Source: an uncultured bacterium
GTDB lineage: Bacteria > Bacteroidota > Ignavibacteria > Ignavibacteriales > Melioribacteraceae
Direction: 5' to 3'
Assembly (NCBI GenBank): GCA_937936675.1
Contig: CALDDL010000115.1
Coordinates: 1-6,681 of the forward strand
Length of the DNA: 6,681 bases
Shown: positions 1 to 6,220 of the stretch, piece by piece
Layout of the letters: each line of letters starts with the position of its first letter
Numbering within the stretch: position 1 is the stretch's first letter
The notes under the pieces: model-generated
The model's database searches: none
The model's input: only the letters and a program-made list of their open reading frames with translations
What the model was told of the DNA's origin: nothing
Made by a program: the position numbers and the translations under genes

Positions 1-653
1 CTTCCGAGATCGTCTTTGCATGCATTAGGGAATTTCTTTTTCTTAGAAATATCTTTATATGTGATAAGTCCTTTTAATATTCCTTTTTTATCGACAACAG
101 GAAGTTTCTCAATTCTATGCTTATGTAAAATAATTTCGGCTTCTTCGAGTGTAGTACCGATAGGAGCAGTAATCAAATTATCTTTTGTCATCATTGAAGA
201 AATCAAATTCTTTCTGTTTGGTTCAAAACGAAGATCACGATTTGTGAGAATGCCGATAAGTTTTCCTGCATTATCTACGATTGGAATACCGGAGATATGA
301 TATTTCGACATAAGATTTTCTGCTTCTTCTACAGTCTTATCGGCGGAGATGGTGATTGGACGAGTAATCATACCACTTTCGGAACGTTTAACCATATCAA
401 CTTCTTCAGCCTGACGTTGGACGCTCATATTTTTATGAATGATGCCGATTCCGCCTTGAGCAGCCATAGCGATTGCCATAGAGGATTCGGTTACGGTATC
501 CATTGCAGCCGAGAGAAACGGAATATTTAGTTTTATTTCCGGTGTGAGATAAGTTGATATGTCTGTATCTCTCGGTAAAATATCTGATTTAGCGGGAATT
601 AATAAGATATCATCAAAAGTAATTCCATCATAAGCGATTTTGAATTTATTCAT
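1..653 (-). CDS. guaB: IMP dehydrogenase, N-terminal part (runs off the left edge)
   Basis: Inosine-5'-monophosphate dehydrogenase oxidises IMP to XMP with NAD+, the committed step of guanine nucleotide synthesis in the cytoplasm. The 217 visible residues begin MNKFKIAYDGITFDDILLIP, the usual start of the family's TIM barrel, followed by PFLSAAMDTVTE (45-56) and GGIGIIHKNM (67-76). The two CBS domains inserted in the barrel follow at about 93-145 (SGIPIVD, GILTNRDLR) and 152-205 (RIEKLPVVD, GLITYKDI). The barrel resumes at the edge with FPNACKDDLG. The catalytic cysteine loop and the flap lie outside the window, so activity cannot be judged. The ATG at 653 is supported by a GGAGAAGA Shine-Dalgarno and by the family N-terminus. 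It starts 12 nt after the acyl-CoA dehydrogenase stop, so co-transcription is likely. Family assignment is firm. Confidence 0.97.
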   Translation of the reverse strand, partial: MNKFKIAYDGITFDDILLIPAKSDILPRDTDISTYLTPEIKLNIPFLSAAMDTVTESSMAIAMAAQGGIGIIHKNMSVQRQAEEVDMVKRSESGMITRPITISADKTVEEAENLMSKYHISGIPIVDNAGKLIGILTNRDLRFEPNRKNLISSMMTKDNLITAPIGTTLEEAEIILHKHRIEKLPVVDKKGILKGLITYKDISKKKKFPNACKDDLG

Positions 654-654
654 T

Positions 655-662
655 TCTTCTCC
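655..662 (-). promoter_or_regulatory. Shine-Dalgarno of guaB
   Basis: Read on the minus strand, GGAGAAGA lies just before the ATG at 653, with the GGAG core 5 nt away. It occupies most of the 12-nt gap after the upstream stop, leaving no room for a promoter or terminator between the two genes. Confidence 0.7.
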
Positions 663-665
663 AAT

Positions 666-1835
666 TTATTCAAATGCGGGATAACCGGTGATATCTTCGC
701 CGATTATAAGAGTATGCATTTCGTGAGTACCTTCATAAGTTTTAACGGATTCTAAATTTGCCGAATGACGCATAACTGGATATTCATCCAAGATTCCATT
801 TGCGCCAAGAATTTCTCGTGCAATTCGTGCTGCATCTAAAGCCATTTCGCAATTATTTCTTTTTGCCATTGATATTTGTGTATGTTTTATTGTCCCTTTA
901 TCTTTTAGTCGTCCTAATTGAAGAGTCATCAATTGTGCTTTTGTAATTTCAGTTAGGATATTTACCAATTTTAATTGAGTTAATTGATATCCGGCAATCG
1001 GTTTACTGAATTGGATTCGGGACTTAGCATAATTAAGAGCAGAATCATAAACTGCCATCATAGAACCGACAACACCCCAAGCGATTCCATATCGTGCTTG
1101 ATTAAGGCACATTAAAGGAGATTTAAGTCCGCCCGATTTAGGAAGAAGATTTTCATCTGGAATAAAAACATCCTGGAAAATTAATTCAGATGTGATCGAA
1201 GCTCGAAGTGAATGCTTCCCTTTCATTTCGGGAGCGGAGAATCCTTTAGTATCTTTTTCGACTAGAAAACCTTTTACTACTCCATCGAGTTTAGCCCAAA
1301 CAATAGCGATATCGGCGATAGTGCCATTTGTAATCCACATTTTAGCACCATTAAGCAAATAACCGCCATCGACTTTCTCTGCTTTAGTAACCATACCTCC
1401 GGGATTGGAACCGTAATCAGGTTCTGTTAATCCGAAGCAACCGATTTTCTCACCCGATGCCAATTTCGGAAGCCAGAAATCTTTTTGTTCCTCACTTCCA
1501 AATTCATAGATGGGATACATAACAAGACCGCTTTGCACTGATACAAAACTTCTTACTCCCGAATCCCCTCTTTCAAGCTCCTGCATTGCGAGACCATAAG
1601 CTACGTTATTTGCCTCGGCGCATCCATATTTTGAAGGAAGATTAATACCGAATAAACCAAGTTCAGCCATTTTAGGCACTAATTCCTTTGGGAAAGTACC
1701 ATCTCTATAATTTTTTTCAATTATCGGAATTACTTCAGAATCAACAAATTCACGGACAGAATTTCTTATTAATATTTCCTCTTCCGAGAGAAGTGATTCT
1801 ATATCAAAATAATCTAATCCATTAAAGCTGCTCAT
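666..1835 (-). CDS. Acyl-CoA dehydrogenase, glutaryl-CoA dehydrogenase type
   Basis: FAD-dependent acyl-CoA dehydrogenase of 389 aa, a full-length cytosolic form without a signal peptide. It resembles glutaryl-CoA dehydrogenase throughout: GDSGVRSFVSVQS (90-102), GCFGLTEPDYGS (132-143), KMWITNGTIAD (165-175), GKHSLRASIT (206-215), CLNQARYGIAWG (243-254), QLGRLKD (306-312), AKRNNCEMALD (324-334) and TYEGTHEMH (366-374). By alignment from memory with the human enzyme, E368 is the catalytic base (human Glu370), R95 the substrate-carboxylate arginine (Arg94), E88 matches Glu87 and Y367 matches Tyr369. Members with all of these oxidise and decarboxylate glutaryl-CoA to crotonyl-CoA (lysine/tryptophan breakdown). 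N144 stands where most relatives have Asp (GSN for GSD). No electron-transfer flavoprotein or other glutarate genes are in the window. Another short-chain acyl-CoA substrate remains possible, so no symbol is given. Confidence 0.88.
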   Translation of the reverse strand: MSSFNGLDYFDIESLLSEEEILIRNSVREFVDSEVIPIIEKNYRDGTFPKELVPKMAELGLFGINLPSKYGCAEANNVAYGLAMQELERGDSGVRSFVSVQSGLVMYPIYEFGSEEQKDFWLPKLASGEKIGCFGLTEPDYGSNPGGMVTKAEKVDGGYLLNGAKMWITNGTIADIAIVWAKLDGVVKGFLVEKDTKGFSAPEMKGKHSLRASITSELIFQDVFIPDENLLPKSGGLKSPLMCLNQARYGIAWGVVGSMMAVYDSALNYAKSRIQFSKPIAGYQLTQLKLVNILTEITKAQLMTLQLGRLKDKGTIKHTQISMAKRNNCEMALDAARIAREILGANGILDEYPVMRHSANLESVKTYEGTHEMHTLIIGEDITGYPAFE

Positions 1836-1839
1836 AAAT

Positions 1840-1843
1840 TCCT
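1840..1843 (-). promoter_or_regulatory. Shine-Dalgarno of the acyl-CoA dehydrogenase gene
   Basis: AGGA on the minus strand, 4 nt before the ATG at 1835, supports that start. The 38-nt gap (1836-1873) in which it lies is otherwise AT-rich and shows no GC-rich hairpin, so I see no terminator after recX. Confidence 0.5.
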
Positions 1844-1873
1844 AATATTTTGTTCTATTAATTTAGTAAAATT

Positions 1874-2512
1874 TTAATATTCTTCTTCCTGATTTAAATC
1901 GAGTTTCGATAAAACTTTCTTTATAATATCCGAAGAATATCCCTTACCTGAAAGGAATGAAAATAATTTTGTTTTTAATTTATGTTTTTCGATATCACGA
2001 TTCTTTAATGATACTAATTTCTTTTTAGCAATTTCCAAAGCGTTTTGGGTCATTTCATCATCATTATCAAAAGAGTTCATCGCTCGATTAATAATCTCTC
2101 TGCTAATTCCCTTTTGATATAAACCGGCAATAATTTTATTAGTTCCGCTTTTTTTTCTCAGAACCGCTTCTTCAATATATCTTTTAGCGAAATCTTCATC
2201 ATCGATATAACCCTTATCTTTAAGTTCATTAAGGGTTTCGTCTATCACTTCTTTATCATATCCTTTAGCTGATAATTTTTTCCGCAGTTCAAAAAACGAA
2301 TGGTGCCTTCTACCGAGATAGTTGAAAGCACCATTTCTCACTCTTATTCTTAGATCTTGTTCGAGAAGCTTTTCGCGCAGCTCGTCGGATAGATCGTCAT
2401 TGCTTCTTAAACCGCTTTTAGCTGCTACTTCATAATCTATTTTTATTTTAGAATTATCCTCAAAAAAGATAATAACGTTATTACCTTTTTTAAGCAGCCG
2501 AGATATAATCAT
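1874..2512 (-). CDS. recX: Regulatory protein RecX
   Basis: RecX binds RecA filaments and in studied bacteria inhibits or modulates filament growth and RecA activities. The 212-aa protein has the three tandem three-helix repeats of the family. Repeat 1 is at about 68-115 (RRHHSFFELRKKL, KGYIDDEDFAKRYIEE), repeat 2 at about 120-148 (KKSGTNKIIAGLYQKGIS) and repeat 3 at about 178-205 (LKTKLFSFLSGKGYSSDIIKKV). The N-terminal 55 residues form an extra segment rich in beta-type residues, and the tail is acidic (NQEEEY). The length is somewhat above the E. coli form (166 aa) and typical of longer RecX proteins. The start lies 3 nt after the recA stop. No Shine-Dalgarno is visible there, only an A-rich stretch, so translation probably depends on ribosomes finishing recA. 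Position directly behind recA supports the assignment. Confidence 0.93.
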   Translation of the reverse strand: MIISRLLKKGNNVIIFFEDNSKIKIDYEVAAKSGLRSNDDLSDELREKLLEQDLRIRVRNGAFNYLGRRHHSFFELRKKLSAKGYDKEVIDETLNELKDKGYIDDEDFAKRYIEEAVLRKKSGTNKIIAGLYQKGISREIINRAMNSFDNDDEMTQNALEIAKKKLVSLKNRDIEKHKLKTKLFSFLSGKGYSSDIIKKVLSKLDLNQEEEY

Positions 2513-2515
2513 TTT

Positions 2516-3580
2516 TTATTTACTTTTTTTTGATTTAGCTGTTGTTGCTTCTTCTTTCTCTTCATCTTTTTTAACCGGAGAATCGTCCTTGATCATTCCG
2601 ATAGCAATCATTACGTCTCTTTCGAGATTATTATATAAGTTCTCGTCTTCGAGCATCTTAGTTTTCAATTGCTCACGTCCTTGGAATCGGTCTTCACCTA
2701 CAGTAAGCCAAGCACCGCTTTTCTTAATTACGTTTCGTTCGATACCGGTATCGATAATTTCTCCTACACGGCTAATCCCTTCATTATAGAGAATATCAAA
2801 TTCCACTTCTTTGAATGGAGGTGCTACTTTACTTTTTACGATTTTTACTTTTGTTCTATTACCCACTACGTTAGTACCATCTTTAATTGCGCCGATTCTT
2901 CTGATATCTAAACGAACGCTTGCATAGAATTTAAGTGCATTACCGCCTGTTGTGGTTTCAGGGTTACCGAACATAACTCCGATTTTGCTTCTCAATTGAT
3001 TTGTAAAAATAACGGTAGTTTTAGATTTAGAGATAGCACCGGTAAGTTTTCTAAGAGCTTGCGACATTAAACGTGCCTGCATAGCCATTTGCGGATCGCC
3101 CATTTCACCTTCGATTTCGGAGCGTGGAACGAGCGCTGCAACTGAATCTACTACAATAATATCGAGTGAATTACTTCTCACTAAAGTATCAACAATCTCT
3201 AATGCCTGTTCACCAAAATCGGGTTGTGAGATTAATAAATTCTGTGTATCAACATGTAATTTTTTTGCGTAGTTTACATCGAGTGCATGTTCGACATCAA
3301 TAAAAGCAGCTAGACCGCCGGCTTTCTGTGCTTGAGCGATTATATGGAGGCATAATGTAGTTTTACCGGAAGATTCAGGACCATAAATTTCAACTATTCT
3401 ACCGCGTGGAACTCCGCCGATACCGAGAGCGAAATCGAGTGATAATGAACCCGTAGAGATCGATTCGATTTCGTTTACTACACCATCGCCAAGCTTCATT
3501 ATTGTACCTTTACCATATTGCTTATCGATCGTAACAATTGCATCTTCTAATATTTTTATTTTTGAATCTTTTTCTGTCAT
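2516..3580 (-). CDS. recA: Recombinase RecA
   Basis: RecA forms ATP-dependent filaments on single-stranded DNA, carries out strand exchange and, where LexA is present, triggers its self-cleavage. The 354-aa protein is complete. It has an N-terminal helix (8-30, with KQYGKGTIMKLG), Walker A GPESSGKT (67-74), the catalytic Glu in FIDVEHALD (E97), Walker B IIVVDSVAAL (141-150, D145), loop L1 region EGEMGDPQMAMQARLMSQ (157-174), loop L2 region TNQLRSKIGVMFGNPETT (193-210) and KSKVAPPFKEVEFD (249-262). The C-terminal tail (331-354) mixes acidic residues with lysines and ends KSKKSK, unlike the purely acidic tail of E. coli RecA. The ATG at 3580 has a strong GGAGG site. It lies 40 nt after cinA and 3 nt before recX. 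No recognisable LexA operator was seen upstream. Confidence 0.99.
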   Translation of the reverse strand: MTEKDSKIKILEDAIVTIDKQYGKGTIMKLGDGVVNEIESISTGSLSLDFALGIGGVPRGRIVEIYGPESSGKTTLCLHIIAQAQKAGGLAAFIDVEHALDVNYAKKLHVDTQNLLISQPDFGEQALEIVDTLVRSNSLDIIVVDSVAALVPRSEIEGEMGDPQMAMQARLMSQALRKLTGAISKSKTTVIFTNQLRSKIGVMFGNPETTTGGNALKFYASVRLDIRRIGAIKDGTNVVGNRTKVKIVKSKVAPPFKEVEFDILYNEGISRVGEIIDTGIERNVIKKSGAWLTVGEDRFQGREQLKTKMLEDENLYNNLERDVMIAIGMIKDDSPVKKDEEKEEATTAKSKKSK

Positions 3581-3584
3581 ATAT

Positions 3585-3589
3585 CCTCC
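3585..3589 (-). promoter_or_regulatory. Strong Shine-Dalgarno of recA
   Basis: GGAGG on the minus strand, 4 nt before the ATG at 3580, is the best ribosome binding site in the window. This fits a product needed in large amounts. The rest of the 40-nt gap (3581-3620) is A/T runs with one weak inverted repeat (ATTTC-AA-GAAAT), too poor in GC to call a terminator. Confidence 0.75.
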
Positions 3590-3620
3590 GTTTTTTAATT
3601 AATTTCTTGAAATATTTTTT

Positions 3621-4877
3621 TTATTCGTCATATTGGATGCCTAGCAAGTGCCTTCTTAGCATATCTAAAGCGGACTGCGAAGCTCTATCTTTGTTTAATA
3701 AACGGTCATCTCCGTGTCGAAATTCTTTTGCGGTGCAAATCTTATCGTCGCAAATTCCGACATAAACCAATCCAACGGGTTTACTCAAAGTGCCGCCCGA
3801 TGGTCCCATGATTCCTGTGATAGAAAGACCTAAGTCTGTACCGCTCGTGGCTTTAATACCTTCAGCCATTTGGCGCGCTACTTCAATACTTACCGCTCCA
3901 TATTTATGGATCATATCCTCATCTACTTTAAGGAGTTCCACTTTGGCGGCATTGCTATAAGCAATAACTCCTCTATCGAAGAAATGCGAACTACCGGCAA
4001 TATTAGTAAGTCGGCTTGCAATCAATCCTCCGGTACATGATTCTGCAACTGCAATTCTCAATCCTCTATCAGATAATATTTTCCCGACTTTCTCTTCCAA
4101 GGTATCGTTATTTTTTCCATAAATAAATCGGCCTACAAGAGTACGAATCTTTTGTTCAATTTCTACAAGTTTATTATTAGCTTGTTCCTCGGTATCTTCT
4201 TTAACCGTAATTCTTAATCTCACACCGTATTGGCTTGGGAGGAAAGCCATTTTACCTCCATTAAGAAGAGAATTCAGATCACCAAGTTTTTCAAATAGAT
4301 ATGATTCAGGTATGCCGGTAGTAAGGAGATTTGTTTTTTTAATTACGTAACCTTTATTATCAATCTTTTCAGATAATCGAGGTAAAACAAAATTGCTCAT
4401 CATTTCCTTCATTTCGTAAGGGACACCGGGCATAGCAATAAATATTTTATTTCCCGTTTCGATAAATATTCCGGGTGCCGTACCTTTGAAATTTCTAATC
4501 GGTTCCGCAATTAAAGGTACGAGTGCTTGTTCTTCATTAATTTTAGTTACCACTCTACCGCGTAGATCAAATATTCTCTTTACGTCGCTAAGGACAAGGT
4601 CGTTCATTTTAAGTTCGGTATTGAAATATTTCACTATACAACTTCTGGTAATATCATCATGAGTAGGACCAAGTCCACCTGTAACGATTACAACGTCATT
4701 ATTATTAAATGCGTAATCAAATTCTCTAAGGATTGCATCTGCATCATCAGGCACTACATGAGTCTCGGTAATTATAACACCGAGATCGGAGAGGACTTCT
4801 CCGATAAATGCACTATTGGTATTGATCGTCTGCCCTATTAATATTTCATCGCCTATCGTAACTAAATGAGCTTTCAT
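3621..4877 (-). CDS. cinA: CinA family protein (COG1058 domain plus NMN deamidase domain)
   Basis: Two-domain CinA of 418 aa, the usual length. Residues 1 to about 170 form the molybdopterin-binding-like COG1058 domain, with VTIGDEIL (6-13), TGGLGPTHDD (66-75) and MPGVPYEM (149-156); studied members hydrolyse ADP-ribose and related nucleotides. A linker domain follows. Residues about 260-415 form the PncC-type nicotinamide mononucleotide deamidase domain, with AVAESCTGG (276-284, S280 in the conserved ESCTGG) and TGIMGPSGGT (354-363), then KPVGLVYVG. Met357 replaces the usual Ala in that last motif. The likely role is recycling of pyridine nucleotide by-products such as the NMN released by NAD-dependent DNA ligase. 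The name comes from competence-induced expression with recA in streptococci; nothing here shows competence control. It starts 6 nt after pgpA and sits directly upstream of recA, a conserved arrangement. Confidence 0.96.
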   Translation of the reverse strand: MKAHLVTIGDEILIGQTINTNSAFIGEVLSDLGVIITETHVVPDDADAILREFDYAFNNNDVVIVTGGLGPTHDDITRSCIVKYFNTELKMNDLVLSDVKRIFDLRGRVVTKINEEQALVPLIAEPIRNFKGTAPGIFIETGNKIFIAMPGVPYEMKEMMSNFVLPRLSEKIDNKGYVIKKTNLLTTGIPESYLFEKLGDLNSLLNGGKMAFLPSQYGVRLRITVKEDTEEQANNKLVEIEQKIRTLVGRFIYGKNNDTLEEKVGKILSDRGLRIAVAESCTGGLIASRLTNIAGSSHFFDRGVIAYSNAAKVELLKVDEDMIHKYGAVSIEVARQMAEGIKATSGTDLGLSITGIMGPSGGTLSKPVGLVYVGICDDKICTAKEFRHGDDRLLNKDRASQSALDMLRRHLLGIQYDE

Positions 4878-4881
4878 AATT

Positions 4882-4886
4882 TCCTA
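4882..4886 (-). promoter_or_regulatory. Shine-Dalgarno of cinA merged with the pgpA stop codon
   Basis: On the minus strand the pgpA stop TAG is followed directly by GA, giving TAGGA with 4 nt to the cinA ATG at 4877. The AGGA ribosome binding site therefore shares bases with the stop codon, a layout typical of coupled translation. The two reading frames themselves do not overlap. Confidence 0.6.
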
Positions 4887-5339
4887 AATAAAGTGATACA
4901 AAATATTTGTAAGAATCTGCATAATTAAGAATGCATAGAATCCAGCCATGATATCATCTGCGAAGATTCCAAGTCCCCCTTTTAATTTCTCAAGTCTTCG
5001 TGCCGGGAACGGTTTAAAAATATCCAAAGCGCGCCAGATAAAAAAAGCAGGGATTATTAACCAAAGTGATTTTGGGAGAAAAAGAAGTGTAATCCACATA
5101 CCTGTAAATTCATCTAAAGTAAATTCTTTCGGATCCTTTCCATAGATTTTTTCAAATTTAGTTGCAATCGGAATCCCGAAAACGATTGAAGCAGAGATGA
5201 ATAAAACTAGAAGAGCCGGATTTTCAAATCCAGGGATAAGATATAAAGCTAAGGCGGCGAGACTTCCAAATGTACCTGAAGCTTTTTTAATGAAGCCGGT
5301 GCCAAATCCCGAACCGATTAATTTTTCGAATTTACTCAA
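4884..5339 (-). CDS. pgpA: Phosphatidylglycerophosphatase A (TTG start)
   Basis: Inner-membrane phosphatase that removes the phosphate of phosphatidylglycerophosphate to give phosphatidylglycerol, the step after PgsA. The 151-aa protein carries the PgpA signatures in order: GFGTGFIKKASGTFGS (11-26), KDPKEFTLDEFTGMWI (68-83), RALDIFKPFP (103-112) and GGLGIFADDIMAG (121-133, with D128 and D129 probably metal-binding). Hydrophobic segments lie at about 25-36, 42-60, 82-102 and 127-149. The start is TTG at 5339. No ATG or GTG occurs in frame between it and the upstream in-frame stop at 5364-5366; the first later Met is residue 81, inside the conserved core; and an AAGGG site lies 5 nt upstream. 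It overlaps pgsA by 8 nt. Ser21 stands where most relatives have Pro (KAPGT). Slightly short compared with E. coli PgpA (172 aa), but complete. Confidence 0.94.
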   Translation of the reverse strand: MSKFEKLIGSGFGTGFIKKASGTFGSLAALALYLIPGFENPALLVLFISASIVFGIPIATKFEKIYGKDPKEFTLDEFTGMWITLLFLPKSLWLIIPAFFIWRALDIFKPFPARRLEKLKGGLGIFADDIMAGFYAFLIMQILTNILYHFI

Positions 5340-5931
5340 TTCTACCCTTAAAAAGCTTTTTAATTACAATTCTATTTGTAAATATATAAGAAATTCCTGT
5401 AAATAGAGTAAATAGTGTAATGAAGAGCATAGAATAATAAATGAGTGCCGCATTACTAAGAGTTGCGATTAAATTACTATAATCGTTTCTAATCCAATCG
5501 ACCGATTTAGCAGCATAAATGACTAAGAGATAATAGAGGAAAAACATTTGAAGAAACGTTTTCCATTTTGCACTTTTTGATGTAACGAAATTAACTTTTT
5601 TATAATCTGCATAACCGCGAAGAGCCGTAACAATGATGTCTCTAAGAACTATTAATAATACCATCCATAAATTGAGAGTACCGATAATTACAAAACCAAA
5701 GAAAGCGGCAGAAGTAAGAATCTTATCTGCAAGCGGGTCCATAAATTTTCCCCATGCAGTGATGTAATTAAATTTGCGAGCTAACCAACCGTCATACCAA
5801 TCAGTGATAGCCGCTATCACAAATATTAATAATGAAACCTGTTTTAATTCATCAACGGGTGATAGAAAAAAATAGAAAAAGAATGGAGTAAGTATTATCC
5901 TCGCAACAGTTAATTGATTAGGGAGCAGCAT
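5332..5931 (-). CDS. pgsA: CDP-diacylglycerol-glycerol-3-phosphate 3-phosphatidyltransferase
   Basis: Integral membrane enzyme that transfers the phosphatidyl group from CDP-diacylglycerol to glycerol 3-phosphate, forming phosphatidylglycerophosphate. The 199-aa protein has the complete CDP-alcohol phosphotransferase motif with canonical spacing: D44, D47, G48, A51, R52, G61, D65 and D69 (DWYDGWLAR ... GKFMDPLADK). The N-terminus MLLPNQLTVARI matches the typical PgsA start. Hydrophobic segments lie at about 11-24, 33-43, 72-105, 125-141 and 160-183. The ATG at 5931 lies inside the end of the DUF971 gene (14-nt overlap), with only a weak ribosome site. No alternative start keeps the conserved LPN-LT region, so coupling to the upstream gene is likely. 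The family also includes related alcohol phosphatidyltransferases, but the pgpA gene immediately downstream strongly favours PgsA. Confidence 0.95.
   Translation of the reverse strand: MLLPNQLTVARIILTPFFFYFFLSPVDELKQVSLLIFVIAAITDWYDGWLARKFNYITAWGKFMDPLADKILTSAAFFGFVIIGTLNLWMVLLIVLRDIIVTALRGYADYKKVNFVTSKSAKWKTFLQMFFLYYLLVIYAAKSVDWIRNDYSNLIATLSNAALIYYSMLFITLFTLFTGISYIFTNRIVIKKLFKGRIE
5345..5349 (-). promoter_or_regulatory. Shine-Dalgarno deciding the TTG start of pgpA
   Basis: AAGGG on the minus strand, within the last codons of pgsA, stands 5 nt before the TTG at 5339. It is what makes the non-ATG start credible. Confidence 0.6.
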
Positions 5932-6220
5932 TCTCAGCCAATTTTGCTAAATGGTTAAATTCATAAATTCCGGTATTATGTCCATCTTCCCAAACAATTG
6001 AGATGGCGTAAGTGCCTATTTTATCGATCGATTTAATTTTCAATTCCCAATCGGAATAGATAGGGAGATAGCTGCTGCTCTGTTTTTCTCTTTCGCTTTC
6101 GCATATAGCACAGGGGCAGTTACGTTTGATATTCGCTAATTTTATTATACTTTCGGAATTATCATTCCAAACTATTTGTAATTTATTTTCGGGAAGTACT
6201 TTAATCTTTTTTGGTGTCAT
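5918..6220 (-). CDS. DUF971 / gamma-butyrobetaine hydroxylase-like N-terminal domain protein
   Basis: A stand-alone 100-aa DUF971 domain. It shows the family core RNCPCAICESE (33-43) and, at the C-terminal half, IGTYAISIVWEDGHNTGIYEF (start about 68). C35, C37 and C40 plus H81 reproduce the C-x-C-x2-C ... H zinc-binding set of the N-terminal domain of human gamma-butyrobetaine dioxygenase. The oxygenase domain itself is absent here. DUF971 also occurs fused to Mrp/ApbC-type iron-sulfur cluster carriers such as plant HCF101, so a link to metal or iron-sulfur handling is possible, but the role of stand-alone copies is not established to my knowledge. The ATG at 6220 overlaps the purC stop (ATGA). 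No good ribosome site is seen, so translation is probably coupled. No membrane segment or signal peptide. Confidence 0.9.
   Translation of the reverse strand: MTPKKIKVLPENKLQIVWNDNSESIIKLANIKRNCPCAICESEREKQSSSYLPIYSDWELKIKSIDKIGTYAISIVWEDGHNTGIYEFNHLAKLAENAAP

Noticed and set aside
16..530. Two plus-strand open frames (16-300 and 297-530) opposite guaB
   Set aside because: They are antisense to a clear IMP dehydrogenase frame and their translations show no family motifs.
1836..1873. Possible terminator or promoter between recX and the acyl-CoA dehydrogenase gene
   Set aside because: The gap has only short AT palindromes (AAAATTTT), with no GC stem and T run and no convincing promoter boxes.
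2524..2531. A8 run as a programmed frameshift producing a RecA-RecX fusion
   Set aside because: Reading the shifted frames shows stops within five codons after the run, before any recX sequence, so slippage cannot give a fusion.
2589..2911. Plus-strand open frames opposite the 3' half of recA
   Set aside because: Two overlapping antisense frames with no recognisable motif; recA on the other strand explains the region fully.
3538..3765. Plus-strand open frame spanning the cinA-recA gap, with a hydrophobic N-terminus
   Set aside because: It is antisense to both flanking genes. Its hydrophobicity comes from T-rich codons opposite A-rich coding sequence, and there is no credible ribosome site.
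4898..4910. Inverted repeat ACAAA-ATA-TTTGT near the end of pgpA, as a possible operator or terminator
   Set aside because: The arms are only 5 bp, AT-rich and inside coding sequence; this is expected by chance at this base composition.
4659..5406. Plus-strand open frames at 4659-4841, 4948-5145 and 5197-5406
   Set aside because: All lie antisense to well-supported cinA and pgpA/pgsA frames and resemble nothing known.
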